64,000 bases of DNA from Firm-13 sp037143795. Lineage in GTDB: Bacteria > Bacillota > Clostridia > Saccharofermentanales > Saccharofermentanaceae. Positions 23,027-31,408 of this stretch are shown piece after piece (position 1 is the first letter of the stretch; the number at the start of each line of letters is the position of its first letter). The position numbers and the translations under genes were made by a program. The DNA is taken from NCBI GenBank assembly GCA_037143795.1, contig JBAWXZ010000019.1, positions 3,068-67,067 on the forward strand, written 5' to 3'. The notes beneath the pieces are model-generated. The model worked only from the letters and a program-made list of their open reading frames with translations. It ran no database searches and was not told where the DNA came from.

Positions 23027-23800
23027 ATGGTCGGGAAAAATCAGATTACGGAAGCAGAAAGAATCGGGAATCAGTGGAAGAGCATCTATTTGCTGGGAGG
23101 CGTTACCGCACTCATTGTCGTCTTTGCAAGTCTGCTGGACATTGTCATCAGTATTTTGCTTGGAGGAGACCCCTCAACCATTCCGCAGACTGCCGTCGGC
23201 CGGTTCGCTCAATTTCAAAGCAACAGGCTGCTGGGACTTTATTATCTTGATCTTTTGAACATGACGACTGCGATTATCATGATACCGGCGTTTTTTGCAC
23301 TTTTTGCCGCTCATAGACGTGTGAACAAGGTCTATTCCGGACTTGCCATGATTATTTCCTTTATCGGTACAGCCGTTTTTATCTCGAATAATTCTGCCCT
23401 GTCTATGCTTTCCCTCAGCGATAAATATGCGCTTGCGGTAACCGATACCGAGAAGAATTTGCTTGCAGCAGCCGGTGAAGCCATGCTCGCAAGAGGTGCC
23501 CATGGGAGCCCCGGCGTTTTTCCTGGATTCATATTGCCGATCATTGCCAGTCTCATCATGTCCATAGTAATGCTCAAAGGCGGCGTATTCAGCAAAATCA
23601 CCGCCTTCCCGGGAATAGCAGGATCCGTTTTATTCATTTTCTACTTTGTTTTGGTAACATTTATTCCCGGCACAGAAAATATAGGTATGGCCCTTGCCAT
23701 ACCCGGCGGGCTTCTGACAACAGTCTGGATGATTCTGTTTGCCATAAGACTCCTGAAATTAAGGACTCTGGAAATTGATGGAATAATTGTCAAAAATTAA
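23027..23800 (+). CDS. DUF4386-type integral membrane protein
   Basis: A 257-residue membrane protein with six predicted helices. The middle segment NSALSMLSLSDKYALAVT and LLAAAGEAMLA resembles the DUF4386 family, whose role is unknown. AAGGAGG seven bases before ATG is strong. It follows the TetR gene by about 50 bases and may be in its operon. Confidence 0.75.
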   Translation: MVGKNQITEAERIGNQWKSIYLLGGVTALIVVFASLLDIVISILLGGDPSTIPQTAVGRFAQFQSNRLLGLYYLDLLNMTTAIIMIPAFFALFAAHRRVNKVYSGLAMIISFIGTAVFISNNSALSMLSLSDKYALAVTDTEKNLLAAAGEAMLARGAHGSPGVFPGFILPIIASLIMSIVMLKGGVFSKITAFPGIAGSVLFIFYFVLVTFIPGTENIGMALAIPGGLLTTVWMILFAIRLLKLRTLEIDGIIVKN

Positions 23801-23809
23801 ATTCAATTA

Positions 23810-23836
23810 CTCAGGGTGGTTCCTGAGAAAAATTTT
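23810..23836 (+). terminator. Weak terminator or attenuator between membrane-protein genes
   Basis: CTCAGG (23810-23815) pairs with CCTGAG (23822-23827) around GTGGTT, followed by AAAAATTTTT. The short stem suggests partial termination before the next gene, whose ribosome site lies just beyond. Confidence 0.45.
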
Positions 23837-23850
23837 TCGGAGGTAATATT

Positions 23851-24351
23851 ATGTCGCCGACTGGACATCTGGCAATTGGCTTTGCTGCCAAAAAATATGC
23901 ACCCCAAATACCTGTCTTTGTTTTTTTGATTGCCGCCTATGCAATCGATCTGATCTATTTCATTTTCCTTGCTGTGGGTATTGATAAACTCGATTATGAT
24001 CCCTGGTCCCACAGTCTATTTATGGCAGTCATCTGGTCGATTTCTGCTGCCCTGATTACCTGGTTTTTCTGCAAAAAGTTTCGTAGTGGCTTTGTCATAG
24101 GACTTGTTGTTTTCAGCCATTGGCTTCTGGATTTTATTGTATGGGATAATCTGCCCGTCTTCTTCGCCAGGATGCCCAGGGTCGGCCTTGGTTTATATAA
24201 TAAAATCGGATTTTCCCTGACTGGCTTCAAGCTTGATTCAGGATCCGTCATTGCTGCCTCGATAGAGTTGAGCATGCTTCTGATTGGTTTGGCAGTTTAT
24301 ATCATATACCTGAAAAAGGCGCGAAAAGAGAGAAAGCTTATGATCTCATAA
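23851..24351 (+). CDS. YdjM-like membrane protein (metal-dependent hydrolase fold)
   Basis: A 166-residue protein with four to five helices and polar residues that match the YdjM/LexA-regulated membrane-bound hydrolase family: TGHLAIGF near the N-terminus, AIDL, PWSHSLF and SHWLLDFIVW. In that family the His/Asp residues are thought to bind metal, but no activity is established. CGGAGG precedes the ATG. The 3' end overlaps the tail of a convergent minus-strand frame by 6 bases. Confidence 0.75.
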   Translation: MSPTGHLAIGFAAKKYAPQIPVFVFLIAAYAIDLIYFIFLAVGIDKLDYDPWSHSLFMAVIWSISAALITWFFCKKFRSGFVIGLVVFSHWLLDFIVWDNLPVFFARMPRVGLGLYNKIGFSLTGFKLDSGSVIAASIELSMLLIGLAVYIIYLKKARKERKLMIS

Positions 24352-24495
24352 TAATCTGCTATCACAAAGCGCCTGCATATCAGATTCAAAATCCTTGTCC
24401 ATAAAGTGGTACATATTTCCGTATGCTTTATTGTGCAAACCGCCCTGCATAAAATCTTCACACAAGTTATGCATAATGCTGAATTCGAAAGACAT
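24346..24495 (-). CDS. Small hypothetical protein (49 residues), in frame after a TAG stop
   Basis: Begins MSFEFSIMHNLCEDFM and ends MQALCDSRLL. Its ATG immediately follows the TAG of the upstream small gene and stays in the same frame, so the two may be one gene split by an amber codon, or a coupled pair. It has no ribosome site of its own. Composition looks coding (rich in Met, Phe, Asp, Cys). No family was recognised. Confidence 0.45.
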   Translation of the reverse strand: MSFEFSIMHNLCEDFMQGGLHNKAYGNMYHFMDKDFESDMQALCDSRLL

Positions 24496-24687
24496 CTACG
24501 CTTTTTCAAAGAGCGGACAAACTTTTGCACTTGGACAATACCCATATAGATATTTGTTGCATTCAAAGTCAAGCTTCAATGTTTTTGAAGACGGATCTGA
24601 TGCAAAAGGGAGATCCATAACCTGAATGGTAATAGTTCTCTGATCTTCAGAAATAGAGCAATAATCGGTATGTATTATTCTAGGCAT
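24496..24687 (-). CDS. Small Cys-containing hypothetical protein (63 residues)
   Basis: Begins MPRIIHTDYCSISED; the C-terminal part has Cys spaced C-X7-C-X5-C (FECNKYLYGYCPSAKVCPLF), suggestive of metal binding. GGGAG about 10 bases before the ATG at 24687 supports this start, while the frame is open 20 codons further upstream. It ends at TAG and the frame continues with ATG directly after it. No family was recognised. Confidence 0.55.
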   Translation of the reverse strand: MPRIIHTDYCSISEDQRTITIQVMDLPFASDPSSKTLKLDFECNKYLYGYCPSAKVCPLFEKA

Positions 24688-24757
24688 AGTTTTTACACTC
24701 CCAGAGGTTAATAAACATAATTTATTACATGATAGGTCCACATGCAAACATTAATCC

Positions 24758-25609
24758 TCACTCTTTCCCGAAGGCCGCATCGAGTTTGCCTCGCAGGAAG
24801 GTGTTGGCAAACAGCAGATCCTCCCGCCATGTTTCTGATCCGGTGTACCAGAATTCCCCGGCAAACATCCGTATGCCCATATCCCGGAGCAGATCAAAGT
24901 TGCGGGCGTATTCGGTGTGTCCGGTGGCGAAGGGAATCTCCCGGTAATGGCCGGGTATGGTTTCTTTGATGTGAACTGCCATGATGTGCCCGCGCCCTGT
25001 TTCCAGGTCCTTATTAACATCGGTGTTATAAATCAAGGCGGCATTTTTGAGATTTCCCAGATCCGGGTATACGCCCAGATACGGGCTGTTTACGGCATGT
25101 ACATGCTTCATGGCTTTTTCGACGGTATCCATGAACGGTGTCTCCATCGTTTCAAAGCCAAGCATTATTCCTTTGGCTGCAGCATGCTCGACGCTGACCG
25201 CCAGATTATCGGCGAAGAGCCGGCGCGTTTCTTCATCTCCGGTTTCATAGTAGACATCATATCCTGCAAGCTGAATGATACGGATGCCTAAGTATTCGGC
25301 GAGTGCAATTGCCCGGTCCATGATCTCCATGCCGCGGGCACGTATCTCCGGATCATGGCTGCCCAGCGGATATTTGCGGTGGCCGGAAAGGCACATGCTC
25401 CGGATCGGAACTCCGGCGGAACGAATCGCACCAGAGAGTTCTGCCCGCTGCTCATCCGTCCAGTTAAGACGTGCCAGCTTTGCATCTGTCTCGTCGATAC
25501 TGATTTCCAGATGGTCAAATCCGGATTTCCGGGCAATTTCCAGCTTTTCTGTCCAGCTTAAGCCCGATGGCATCGCTTTCTCATATAGGCCTAACTGATA
25601 GACGGACAT
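24758..25609 (-). CDS. L-ribulose-5-phosphate 3-epimerase (UlaE/SgbU family)
   Basis: A 283-residue TIM-barrel sugar epimerase. Diagnostic stretches are YQLGLYEKAMPSGLSW at the start, GFDHLEISIDETDAKLARL, SMCLSGHRKYPLGS, IQLAGYDVYYE, LGFETMETPFMD and YPDLGNL, all as in the L-xylulose/L-ribulose 5-phosphate 3-epimerase family. It should convert L-xylulose 5-phosphate to L-ribulose 5-phosphate using a metal held by Glu/Asp/His residues. It lies in the same orientation downstream of the FGGY kinase and zinc dehydrogenase, which would make its substrate. Confidence 0.92.
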   Translation of the reverse strand: MSVYQLGLYEKAMPSGLSWTEKLEIARKSGFDHLEISIDETDAKLARLNWTDEQRAELSGAIRSAGVPIRSMCLSGHRKYPLGSHDPEIRARGMEIMDRAIALAEYLGIRIIQLAGYDVYYETGDEETRRLFADNLAVSVEHAAAKGIMLGFETMETPFMDTVEKAMKHVHAVNSPYLGVYPDLGNLKNAALIYNTDVNKDLETGRGHIMAVHIKETIPGHYREIPFATGHTEYARNFDLLRDMGIRMFAGEFWYTGSETWREDLLFANTFLRGKLDAAFGKE

Positions 25610-25696
25610 GATATTTCCTCCGTAAATATGTCAGATCATTGTGGCTTCCAGAATGGCATGAACATCAATACCCATTATCTCCTCATCCTGCACGGA

Positions 25697-27208
25697 TTAC
25701 TGGTCAAACCGGTCCCATACCCCGTTCAATGCAGCGCATACCGCACAGTACTTTTCATACTTCATTTGGTATTTTTCGTGCATTTCGAAATTCGGCTGAA
25801 TAACTTTATCAATTGATGTCATTTCTGAACAGGCGGCATAATAATCCTTAAAAATACCTCCGGACACCCCTGCGGCCATCGCTGCTCCGAGGGCACCCAT
25901 TTCCTTGACCCGGACAAGCTCGATCGGGTAGTTGAGAATGTCGGCAAACATCTGTGTCCAGAACTGTGAATTCGTCACACCCCCTGCCAGACGTATAACC
26001 TCCGGTGGTTGGCGTGTCGCAATCAGGCGCTCCAGATGCATCTTATGTGAAAATACTACGCCCTCAAAAATTGCACGGAGCATGTCTGCCTGTCCGTGGT
26101 AGGATGTCAGGCCAATAAAAGATGCCTTCCCGAGCGGATGCACATTGGATGCATAAAGGAACGGCAGAAAATATACATCGCTTTTTTCCGTCTTTGTCGT
26201 CTGTATGAGCGACTCGACATAGTCGTACACTTTCTGTCCTTCCGGGATGTCGTGCCTGCTGATGAAATGATTGATATACCACTCCAGATTGCCTGCCGAT
26301 GTAGCGCTGCACTCCTCAATCAGGTAATACCCCGGAATCGCGTAAAGTGAGTTCATCATGATGTTATCCCTGTTTAAAACAGGTTCTTTTGAAATGTACT
26401 CGTTAATGCTCCACGTGCCCGCTATTGTGATCATATCCTTCGGTTCGAGCACGCTCATTGCAATGGCGCACGCGTCAATGTCGAACATGCCGCCGGCTAT
26501 CGGCGTGCCTTCTTTAAGCCCGGTCAGCTCAGCAGCCTCCCGGGTCAGAAGCCCGCAGTTATCATAGGAATAGCGGATCGGTGCCAGGCACTCGTACATT
26601 TCGCCGATGCCGAAATCGGTGAGCATATCCTTGTCAAAACACTTGTCGCGCAGATTCATGAGGCCTGATCCGGAGATATCCGTCGCCTCGCAGAAAGCCT
26701 CTCCAGTCAGACGAAAGCGCAGGTAATCCTTGACGGAGAATACCCAGCGGATCTGGCTGTATACGTCCGGCCGGTTGTCCTTCATCCAGGCAAGGATGGA
26801 CACCTGCTGGCAGGCCATCAGATTCTGGCAGAGTTTCGGGTAGTTGCGGTCGAATGTACCGTCCTGCTTCCATTTTTCCGGGTAACGCCATGCGCGGTTA
26901 TCGGTTGATACAATACCGTTATAGATCGGACCACTGTTCTTGCCCCACAGGTAAAGACCTTTCCCGTGCCCCGATATCGCAAGGCCAGCCACCTGGTCTT
27001 TGTCCACACCGGATTTCGTCAGCGCACGATTGACACAGTCACAGTTCTTAAGCCAGAGTTCCTCGATATCGCGCTCTGTATAACCGGATTCAGGCGTCAT
27101 GATAGGTGTTTGGGCAGATGCACTGGCAAGCGCGTTCCCTTTTGTATCAAAAACAATTGCCTTGATTAATGTGCCGCCGTTGTCTAAGCCGATCAAATAC
27201 TTATCCAT
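25697..27208 (-). CDS. FGGY-family carbohydrate kinase, probable L-xylulokinase
   Basis: About 503 residues. GGGAGGACAT just before the ATG at 27208 gives MDKYLIGLDNGGTLIK, the phosphate-1 motif of the ASKHA fold. The second half has the FGGY signature (RLAGGVTNSQFWTQMFAD) and adenosine motif (MGALGAAMAAGVSGG). The sequence class fits L-xylulose/xylulose kinases (ISGHGKGLYLWG). With the 3-epimerase next door, L-xylulose is the most likely substrate. Other pentuloses or erythrulose cannot be excluded. Confidence 0.88.
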   Translation of the reverse strand: MDKYLIGLDNGGTLIKAIVFDTKGNALASASAQTPIMTPESGYTERDIEELWLKNCDCVNRALTKSGVDKDQVAGLAISGHGKGLYLWGKNSGPIYNGIVSTDNRAWRYPEKWKQDGTFDRNYPKLCQNLMACQQVSILAWMKDNRPDVYSQIRWVFSVKDYLRFRLTGEAFCEATDISGSGLMNLRDKCFDKDMLTDFGIGEMYECLAPIRYSYDNCGLLTREAAELTGLKEGTPIAGGMFDIDACAIAMSVLEPKDMITIAGTWSINEYISKEPVLNRDNIMMNSLYAIPGYYLIEECSATSAGNLEWYINHFISRHDIPEGQKVYDYVESLIQTTKTEKSDVYFLPFLYASNVHPLGKASFIGLTSYHGQADMLRAIFEGVVFSHKMHLERLIATRQPPEVIRLAGGVTNSQFWTQMFADILNYPIELVRVKEMGALGAAMAAGVSGGIFKDYYAACSEMTSIDKVIQPNFEMHEKYQMKYEKYCAVCAALNGVWDRFDQ

Positions 27209-27242
27209 ATGTCCTCCCGGTAAAATCTGATTTCGGTCGCAA

Positions 27243-28325
27243 TTACTTGTCAAAAGTAATTACAACTTTAAGGTCGCCTTCTTTGCCTTCTGCTAATTTG
27301 AATGCCCTCTCCCAGTCTTCAATCTTGAATGTGCTGGTTACGACGTTGTTGGTCTTCAGATTGCCGTTGTGCATATTCTCAATTACAAAAGGATAGCAGT
27401 ATGGTCCGAGGTGCGATCCATGAATATTCAGTTCCTTGCGGTCGCCGATAATCGACCAGTCAAAGGTGGTCGGCTGTCCGAACACGCTGAATTCTACGAA
27501 TGTTCCGAGCTTTCTGATCATGCTCATGCCTTGGATAACACTCGACGGATGTCCGGTTGCCTCTATGTACTTGTCACATCCATAACCTTCGGTAATATCC
27601 AAAATGGCCTTCACGACATCCATTTTCCCTGGGTTCCAGACAAGATCCGCACCGAACTCCTTGGCCATCCCGAGGCGGGAATCGATCATATCGAGAACGA
27701 TCAGCAACTTTGGATGTCTCATCCTGGCATATGTGACCATTCCAAGACCAAGCGTTCCTGCGCCGGAAATGACGACGATATCTTCAACCTGGATCTCTGC
27801 TCTGTCTACTGCGTGCTTGGAGCAGGCATAAGGCTCAATCAGCAGCGCCTGGTCAAGAGGCATATCCTCCGGTACCTTGTGTATAACGGCTGTCTTCGGA
27901 AAACGGACATATTCTGCCATGCCGCCGTTTGTATAATGCATGAACCCGAGCATGTCGTGCGGCTGGCACATCCAATAGTCGCCGCTCTTACAGAAACGGC
28001 ACTTTCCGCAGGGGATGATCTGGTCCGCAATAATACGGTCGCCAACTTTAAACTCGGAAGCTCTGTTCTCGCCTACTTCTGCAATATAGCCAAGGAACTC
28101 ATGGCCCGGGATGAACGGAGGTTTTACCCATGACGGCTGCATATCCCCGCCCCAGAACATTTCGGCGCCGTGGTGGCACTTAACGTCTCCGGCGCATACG
28201 CCGCAGCCTTCACATTTAATGATCACGTCATCAGGTCCGCATTCCGGAGTAGGATATGCCGGTTCAAATCTGTAGTCATCTTTAGAGTACGCAACCAGCG
28301 CTTTCATTGTCTTTGGAATAGCCAT
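27243..28325 (-). CDS. Zinc-dependent polyol dehydrogenase (threonine/sorbitol-dehydrogenase-like)
   Basis: About 360 residues. AAGGAG six bases before the ATG at 28325 gives MAIPKTMKALVAYSKDD. The catalytic zinc ligands lie in CEGCGVCAGDVKCHHG and GHEFLGYIAEVG; the structural-zinc loop has four Cys (IIPCGKCRFCKSGDYWMC). The Rossmann motif is SGAGTLGLG. The sequence resembles erythritol/L-threitol dehydrogenases. With the kinase and epimerase it probably oxidises a sugar alcohol, such as L-arabinitol or xylitol, to a ketose. The exact polyol is inference. Confidence 0.88.
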   Translation of the reverse strand: MAIPKTMKALVAYSKDDYRFEPAYPTPECGPDDVIIKCEGCGVCAGDVKCHHGAEMFWGGDMQPSWVKPPFIPGHEFLGYIAEVGENRASEFKVGDRIIADQIIPCGKCRFCKSGDYWMCQPHDMLGFMHYTNGGMAEYVRFPKTAVIHKVPEDMPLDQALLIEPYACSKHAVDRAEIQVEDIVVISGAGTLGLGMVTYARMRHPKLLIVLDMIDSRLGMAKEFGADLVWNPGKMDVVKAILDITEGYGCDKYIEATGHPSSVIQGMSMIRKLGTFVEFSVFGQPTTFDWSIIGDRKELNIHGSHLGPYCYPFVIENMHNGNLKTNNVVTSTFKIEDWERAFKLAEGKEGDLKVVITFDK

Positions 28326-28501
28326 AATATTCTCCTTTGTTTTTGCTTCTTTTGTGCAGGCGTGACCCTGCGTTCGACTGTTCGGAGTGCCTGCGGAATT
28401 ATTATATATCTTTTCTAAAACCCGTTTTTTCAATCCCCTTTATAATACGGTTTGCAAATCCAATAATCAAGCAGCTTTTTCATTTCTGCTTGAAAAATTC
28501 C

Positions 28502-29629
28502 TTATATAGTTTTTATGAAATCAGAAATAAAGGTAAGGGCGGCGCCGGCAGCAATTGCTTCTTTTTGATAACTGCAGACAACAATGAAATCATCCTTATC
28601 GCCAAAAATATTGAATTTACTGATTCGCGCCTTAAGGTCATCCATATAATCACTTATAAACTGTCCGACGTAACCGCCGATAATTACTTTGCAGTCGTAC
28701 AGCACATGAACATTCACAACTGCGTCAGTAAGATGATCCAAATAGGCATCCCATAACTCAGCAGCTTCGGGGCTGCCCTTTTTCAGAATTGTAAAGAAAT
28801 CCTCGAGATTGCTGTCTGTAAGTGAAGATAAAATGGTGGCGGCGCAGTATGGGTCCATACAGCCGCGTTTACCGCAGTAACACAGTTCACCGCCCGTCAC
28901 AATGGTAAGGTGTCCGACTTCACCGCTGTGCAGATTATCTCCATTAAACAGCTGGCCGTTAATTACGACCGAACCGCCGACGTTGTTGCTCAGCATTATA
29001 TAAAATGCATTCTTAATCCCTTTGTTTATCCAGAGCTCCGCAAAATTTGCGGCACTTGCATCATTCATGAGTGCTGTCGGATACGAAATATTTTTAGAAA
29101 ATTCCTTGCATGTCGCACCGGTAAAGCCTAAAATCTGCCCATAATAGACGGTTTGATAGTCAGCCGTACATAGTCCCGGCACACCAATCCCTACGCCCAG
29201 AATACCGGCTGGATTCAGTTTGGCTTCTGTTATAAGTTCTAGGACAATTTCTCCCAAATATTGATAATACGCATCTGTCCGGGCAAAAGCATATCTGACA
29301 CGGATTCTTGCTGTTATTTCTCCGCGCAGGTCAACCGCAACCGCACTGATGTGATTCTTCGTAATGTCCAAACCAATTGCAGTACGGGCATCACTTACGA
29401 TGTCATATGTTTTTGCACTGCGTCCCCCCGTATTGCCGATATACCCTGACTCGCTGACAAGACCCTCATCCTGCAAGTCTGATAAATATTGCGTTACGGT
29501 CGGAAGTGAGAGCTGAAGTGATTCAACAATCTCTTGCCTTGTAAGCTGCCCGCGTCGAAAAAGAAGACTATATACATTCGCACGATTCGCCCTCTTAATT
29601 TCCATATTTGCTGTAATTTTTTGCTTCAT
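28502..29629 (-). CDS. ROK-family transcriptional repressor (XylR/NagC type)
   Basis: A 375-residue regulator: an N-terminal winged HTH (about 10-75, RGQLTRQEIVESLQLSLPTV) and a ROK domain carrying the zinc signature CYCGKRGCMDPYC and GVGIGVPG. The usual kinase DxGxT is altered to GLDITKNH, as expected for a regulator rather than a sugar kinase. It lies upstream of the dehydrogenase-kinase-epimerase genes on the same strand and is their likely sugar-responsive repressor. Confidence 0.92.
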   Translation of the reverse strand: MKQKITANMEIKRANRANVYSLLFRRGQLTRQEIVESLQLSLPTVTQYLSDLQDEGLVSESGYIGNTGGRSAKTYDIVSDARTAIGLDITKNHISAVAVDLRGEITARIRVRYAFARTDAYYQYLGEIVLELITEAKLNPAGILGVGIGVPGLCTADYQTVYYGQILGFTGATCKEFSKNISYPTALMNDASAANFAELWINKGIKNAFYIMLSNNVGGSVVINGQLFNGDNLHSGEVGHLTIVTGGELCYCGKRGCMDPYCAATILSSLTDSNLEDFFTILKKGSPEAAELWDAYLDHLTDAVVNVHVLYDCKVIIGGYVGQFISDYMDDLKARISKFNIFGDKDDFIVVCSYQKEAIAAGAALTFISDFIKTI

Positions 29630-29905
29630 AGCTAACTTCTCTTTTCTGTGATGTCATTTTACAAACAATGACCTGTGGGGGCAACGGTTTATATTCGATT
29701 TAGCTGCCAGGACGTTTTGTATTGTATTCATGCACCCAATATGGGGTTAGTACTTCTGCTTCCCACATTGTATCAGAGATCTCTTCATTTAGAAATTTAC
29801 AACGCACTTTGCTGTTAAAACTCTTACATTATCCATTTTTCCAAGGGCTTCCCGTTAAGTTCGCTTCAAAAGCAGACAAGGGGACAAAGTCAGATTTTGA
29901 CCAGC
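29630..29905. other. Intergenic region with a possible 3' gene relic
   Basis: Just downstream of the broken corrinoid-protein gene, the minus strand holds a short frame WSKSDFVPLSAFEAN then LTGSPWKNG and a stop, which looks like the tail of another deleted operon gene. Family unknown. The rest must contain the ROK gene promoter. Confidence 0.3.
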
Positions 29906-30093
29906 TTATTTTGCCCGTGATAATAGGTATGCTTTGGCACCATCCGCCGCTTCACTTGCATTGGGCGTATAGGCGTCCGAACCCATATGATCGGCATAAG
30001 CCTGACTGACAGGAGCACCGCCTGATTTACCAGTTCCTTAACTTTTTTCCCTTTTCCCTGCTCAACGGCAAGACACATTTCCTGCAGATCCAA
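29906..30093 (-). pseudogene. Methyltransferase corrinoid-protein gene with the middle deleted
   Basis: GGGGAGG is followed at 8 bases by TTG 30093, reading MDLQEMCLAVEQGKG then KKVKELVNQA, the N-terminal helical domain of methyltransferase cognate corrinoid proteins. Immediately after, another frame reads SGGAPVSQAYADHMGSDA then YTPNASEAADGAK, the familiar C-terminal end of the B12-binding domain (GGAPVTQ.YAD.IGADGYAPDA). About 150 residues, including the cobalamin-ligating DxHxxG, are absent and the frame is shifted. The intact protein would be about 210 residues. Confidence 0.8.
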
Positions 30094-30150
30094 TGTATTG
30101 TCCTCCCCAATCCTTTGCAAATACCTGATTTTTGATTATGTGTCCGATGT

Positions 30151-31161
30151 TCAGCGGGCCATTTCTCTCAATTGCCCGTCTACCGCCCTCAGATTTTCAA
30201 GCGGAGTCATTTTAGGGACCTCACAGCCTCCGCTTATAAAGTTGGTATTGCTTCCCTTCTCGACACAATATTTTGTCCAGTTTTTCACATCCCGGGGAGT
30301 GCCCTGAAGCAGCACTTTAACAGGATTCATATGGCCGGAAATCGAGCATTTCCCTGCTGAAAGAGCAACAGCTTTTTCGAAGTCCACCATGTGATCAATA
30401 TCAACGATATCCGAGCCGGTATCAATTATCTCAGACAGAAGGTGATTGATATTGCCGCAGATATGCAGCTTTGTTTTGGCTCCCATAGAGTGTATCGCTT
30501 CAATCATTTTCTTCTCCAGCGGCCGTACCTGTTCTCTGTAGGTTCCGGCACCGATCAGGGAAGCTACCGCATCTCCGATGCCGATAACGTCTGCGCCGGC
30601 TTCTATCTGTGCCTTCGCACAAAGAATCGCCTGTTCCGTTATCCTTTCCATTACTTCAGTTACAGCTTCCGGCTCATCCAAAAGCAGCATCATGCCGTCA
30701 CTTACCGTAGTAAGATCCATAAATTCTGCCAGAGGTCCTTCTACCCAGCCTAAAATCGGATACTTTTCCCCCATGTCCCGCTTAAACATCTCTATCGCAC
30801 GTATTCGATCAAGTATGCGGGTGGATTCGAGCGGCTCCCAAATTTTAATCTTTGAAAAATCTTCCGGCCCTGTCAGAAAGGCATTTTTGCATATGGGCAG
30901 ATCGTCTTCCGCAAAAACAACCGATGCCCCGTAATCACTCGTTTCACGAAATGGATCCGACATCGTCGACAATATATCAATTCCGAAATCCTCCGCCGTT
31001 TTCTCCTGGGCTTCTGCCAGATAGCGGTAGTCAGAACAGAATTGCCCGTATTTCACGCCGGCATATTTCGCTGCAAACAACATGACAATGTTCAGATTAG
31101 GTATTTTATCTACCGGACGGCCGGCCAGACGGTTATAAAAAAGTTCCTTTTGTGTCATCAT
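30151..31161 (-). CDS. Uroporphyrinogen decarboxylase-fold methyltransferase (MtaA/MtbA-like)
   Basis: A 336-residue protein of the UroD superfamily. The zinc/thiol-binding motif His-X-Cys (LHICGN) and a later Cys (SGGCEVP) match the methylcobalamin:coenzyme M methyltransferase branch rather than true HemE. The start MTQKELFYNRLAGRPVDKIP is typical. GAGGAATCAGT precedes ATG-ATG, so either Met may start. Its natural partner would be a corrinoid protein, but the adjacent one is broken, so it may act with a distant partner or be on the way to loss. Confidence 0.85.
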   Translation of the reverse strand: MMTQKELFYNRLAGRPVDKIPNLNIVMLFAAKYAGVKYGQFCSDYRYLAEAQEKTAEDFGIDILSTMSDPFRETSDYGASVVFAEDDLPICKNAFLTGPEDFSKIKIWEPLESTRILDRIRAIEMFKRDMGEKYPILGWVEGPLAEFMDLTTVSDGMMLLLDEPEAVTEVMERITEQAILCAKAQIEAGADVIGIGDAVASLIGAGTYREQVRPLEKKMIEAIHSMGAKTKLHICGNINHLLSEIIDTGSDIVDIDHMVDFEKAVALSAGKCSISGHMNPVKVLLQGTPRDVKNWTKYCVEKGSNTNFISGGCEVPKMTPLENLRAVDGQLREMAR

Positions 31162-31408
31162 ACTGATTCCTCTTTCTATCCTTTTTGGAATTTCCCTGAA
31201 ATTTATTGGAGGACTGACTTCATTGAAACAATTATTTGTCTTTCCATAAGTCAGCTAGCTTATGCTTAGAGAATAGCATCTCACCAGGCAAAAATCACTG
31301 CTCTACATTGTCGCAAAGTTTATTCATCTTGCTTTTCGAAGGACATAATGTACAATTGGTTTATTGCGATATCCGCTTTTCACTATTCACGCAAAAAGGA
31401 GATCCATT

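Noticed and set aside
24346..24687. Pyrrolysine-containing methyltransferase
   Set aside because: The frame is only 113 codons and does not resemble MtmB, MtbB or MttB, so TAG as pyrrolysine has no direct support.
27369..28133. 254-codon plus-strand frame opposite the zinc dehydrogenase
   Set aside because: Antisense shadow of a gene with complete zinc and Rossmann motifs.
30151..31161. True uroporphyrinogen decarboxylase (HemE)
   Set aside because: The HxC...C zinc motif and neighbouring corrinoid relic fit the MtaA/MtbA branch; no other haem genes are present.
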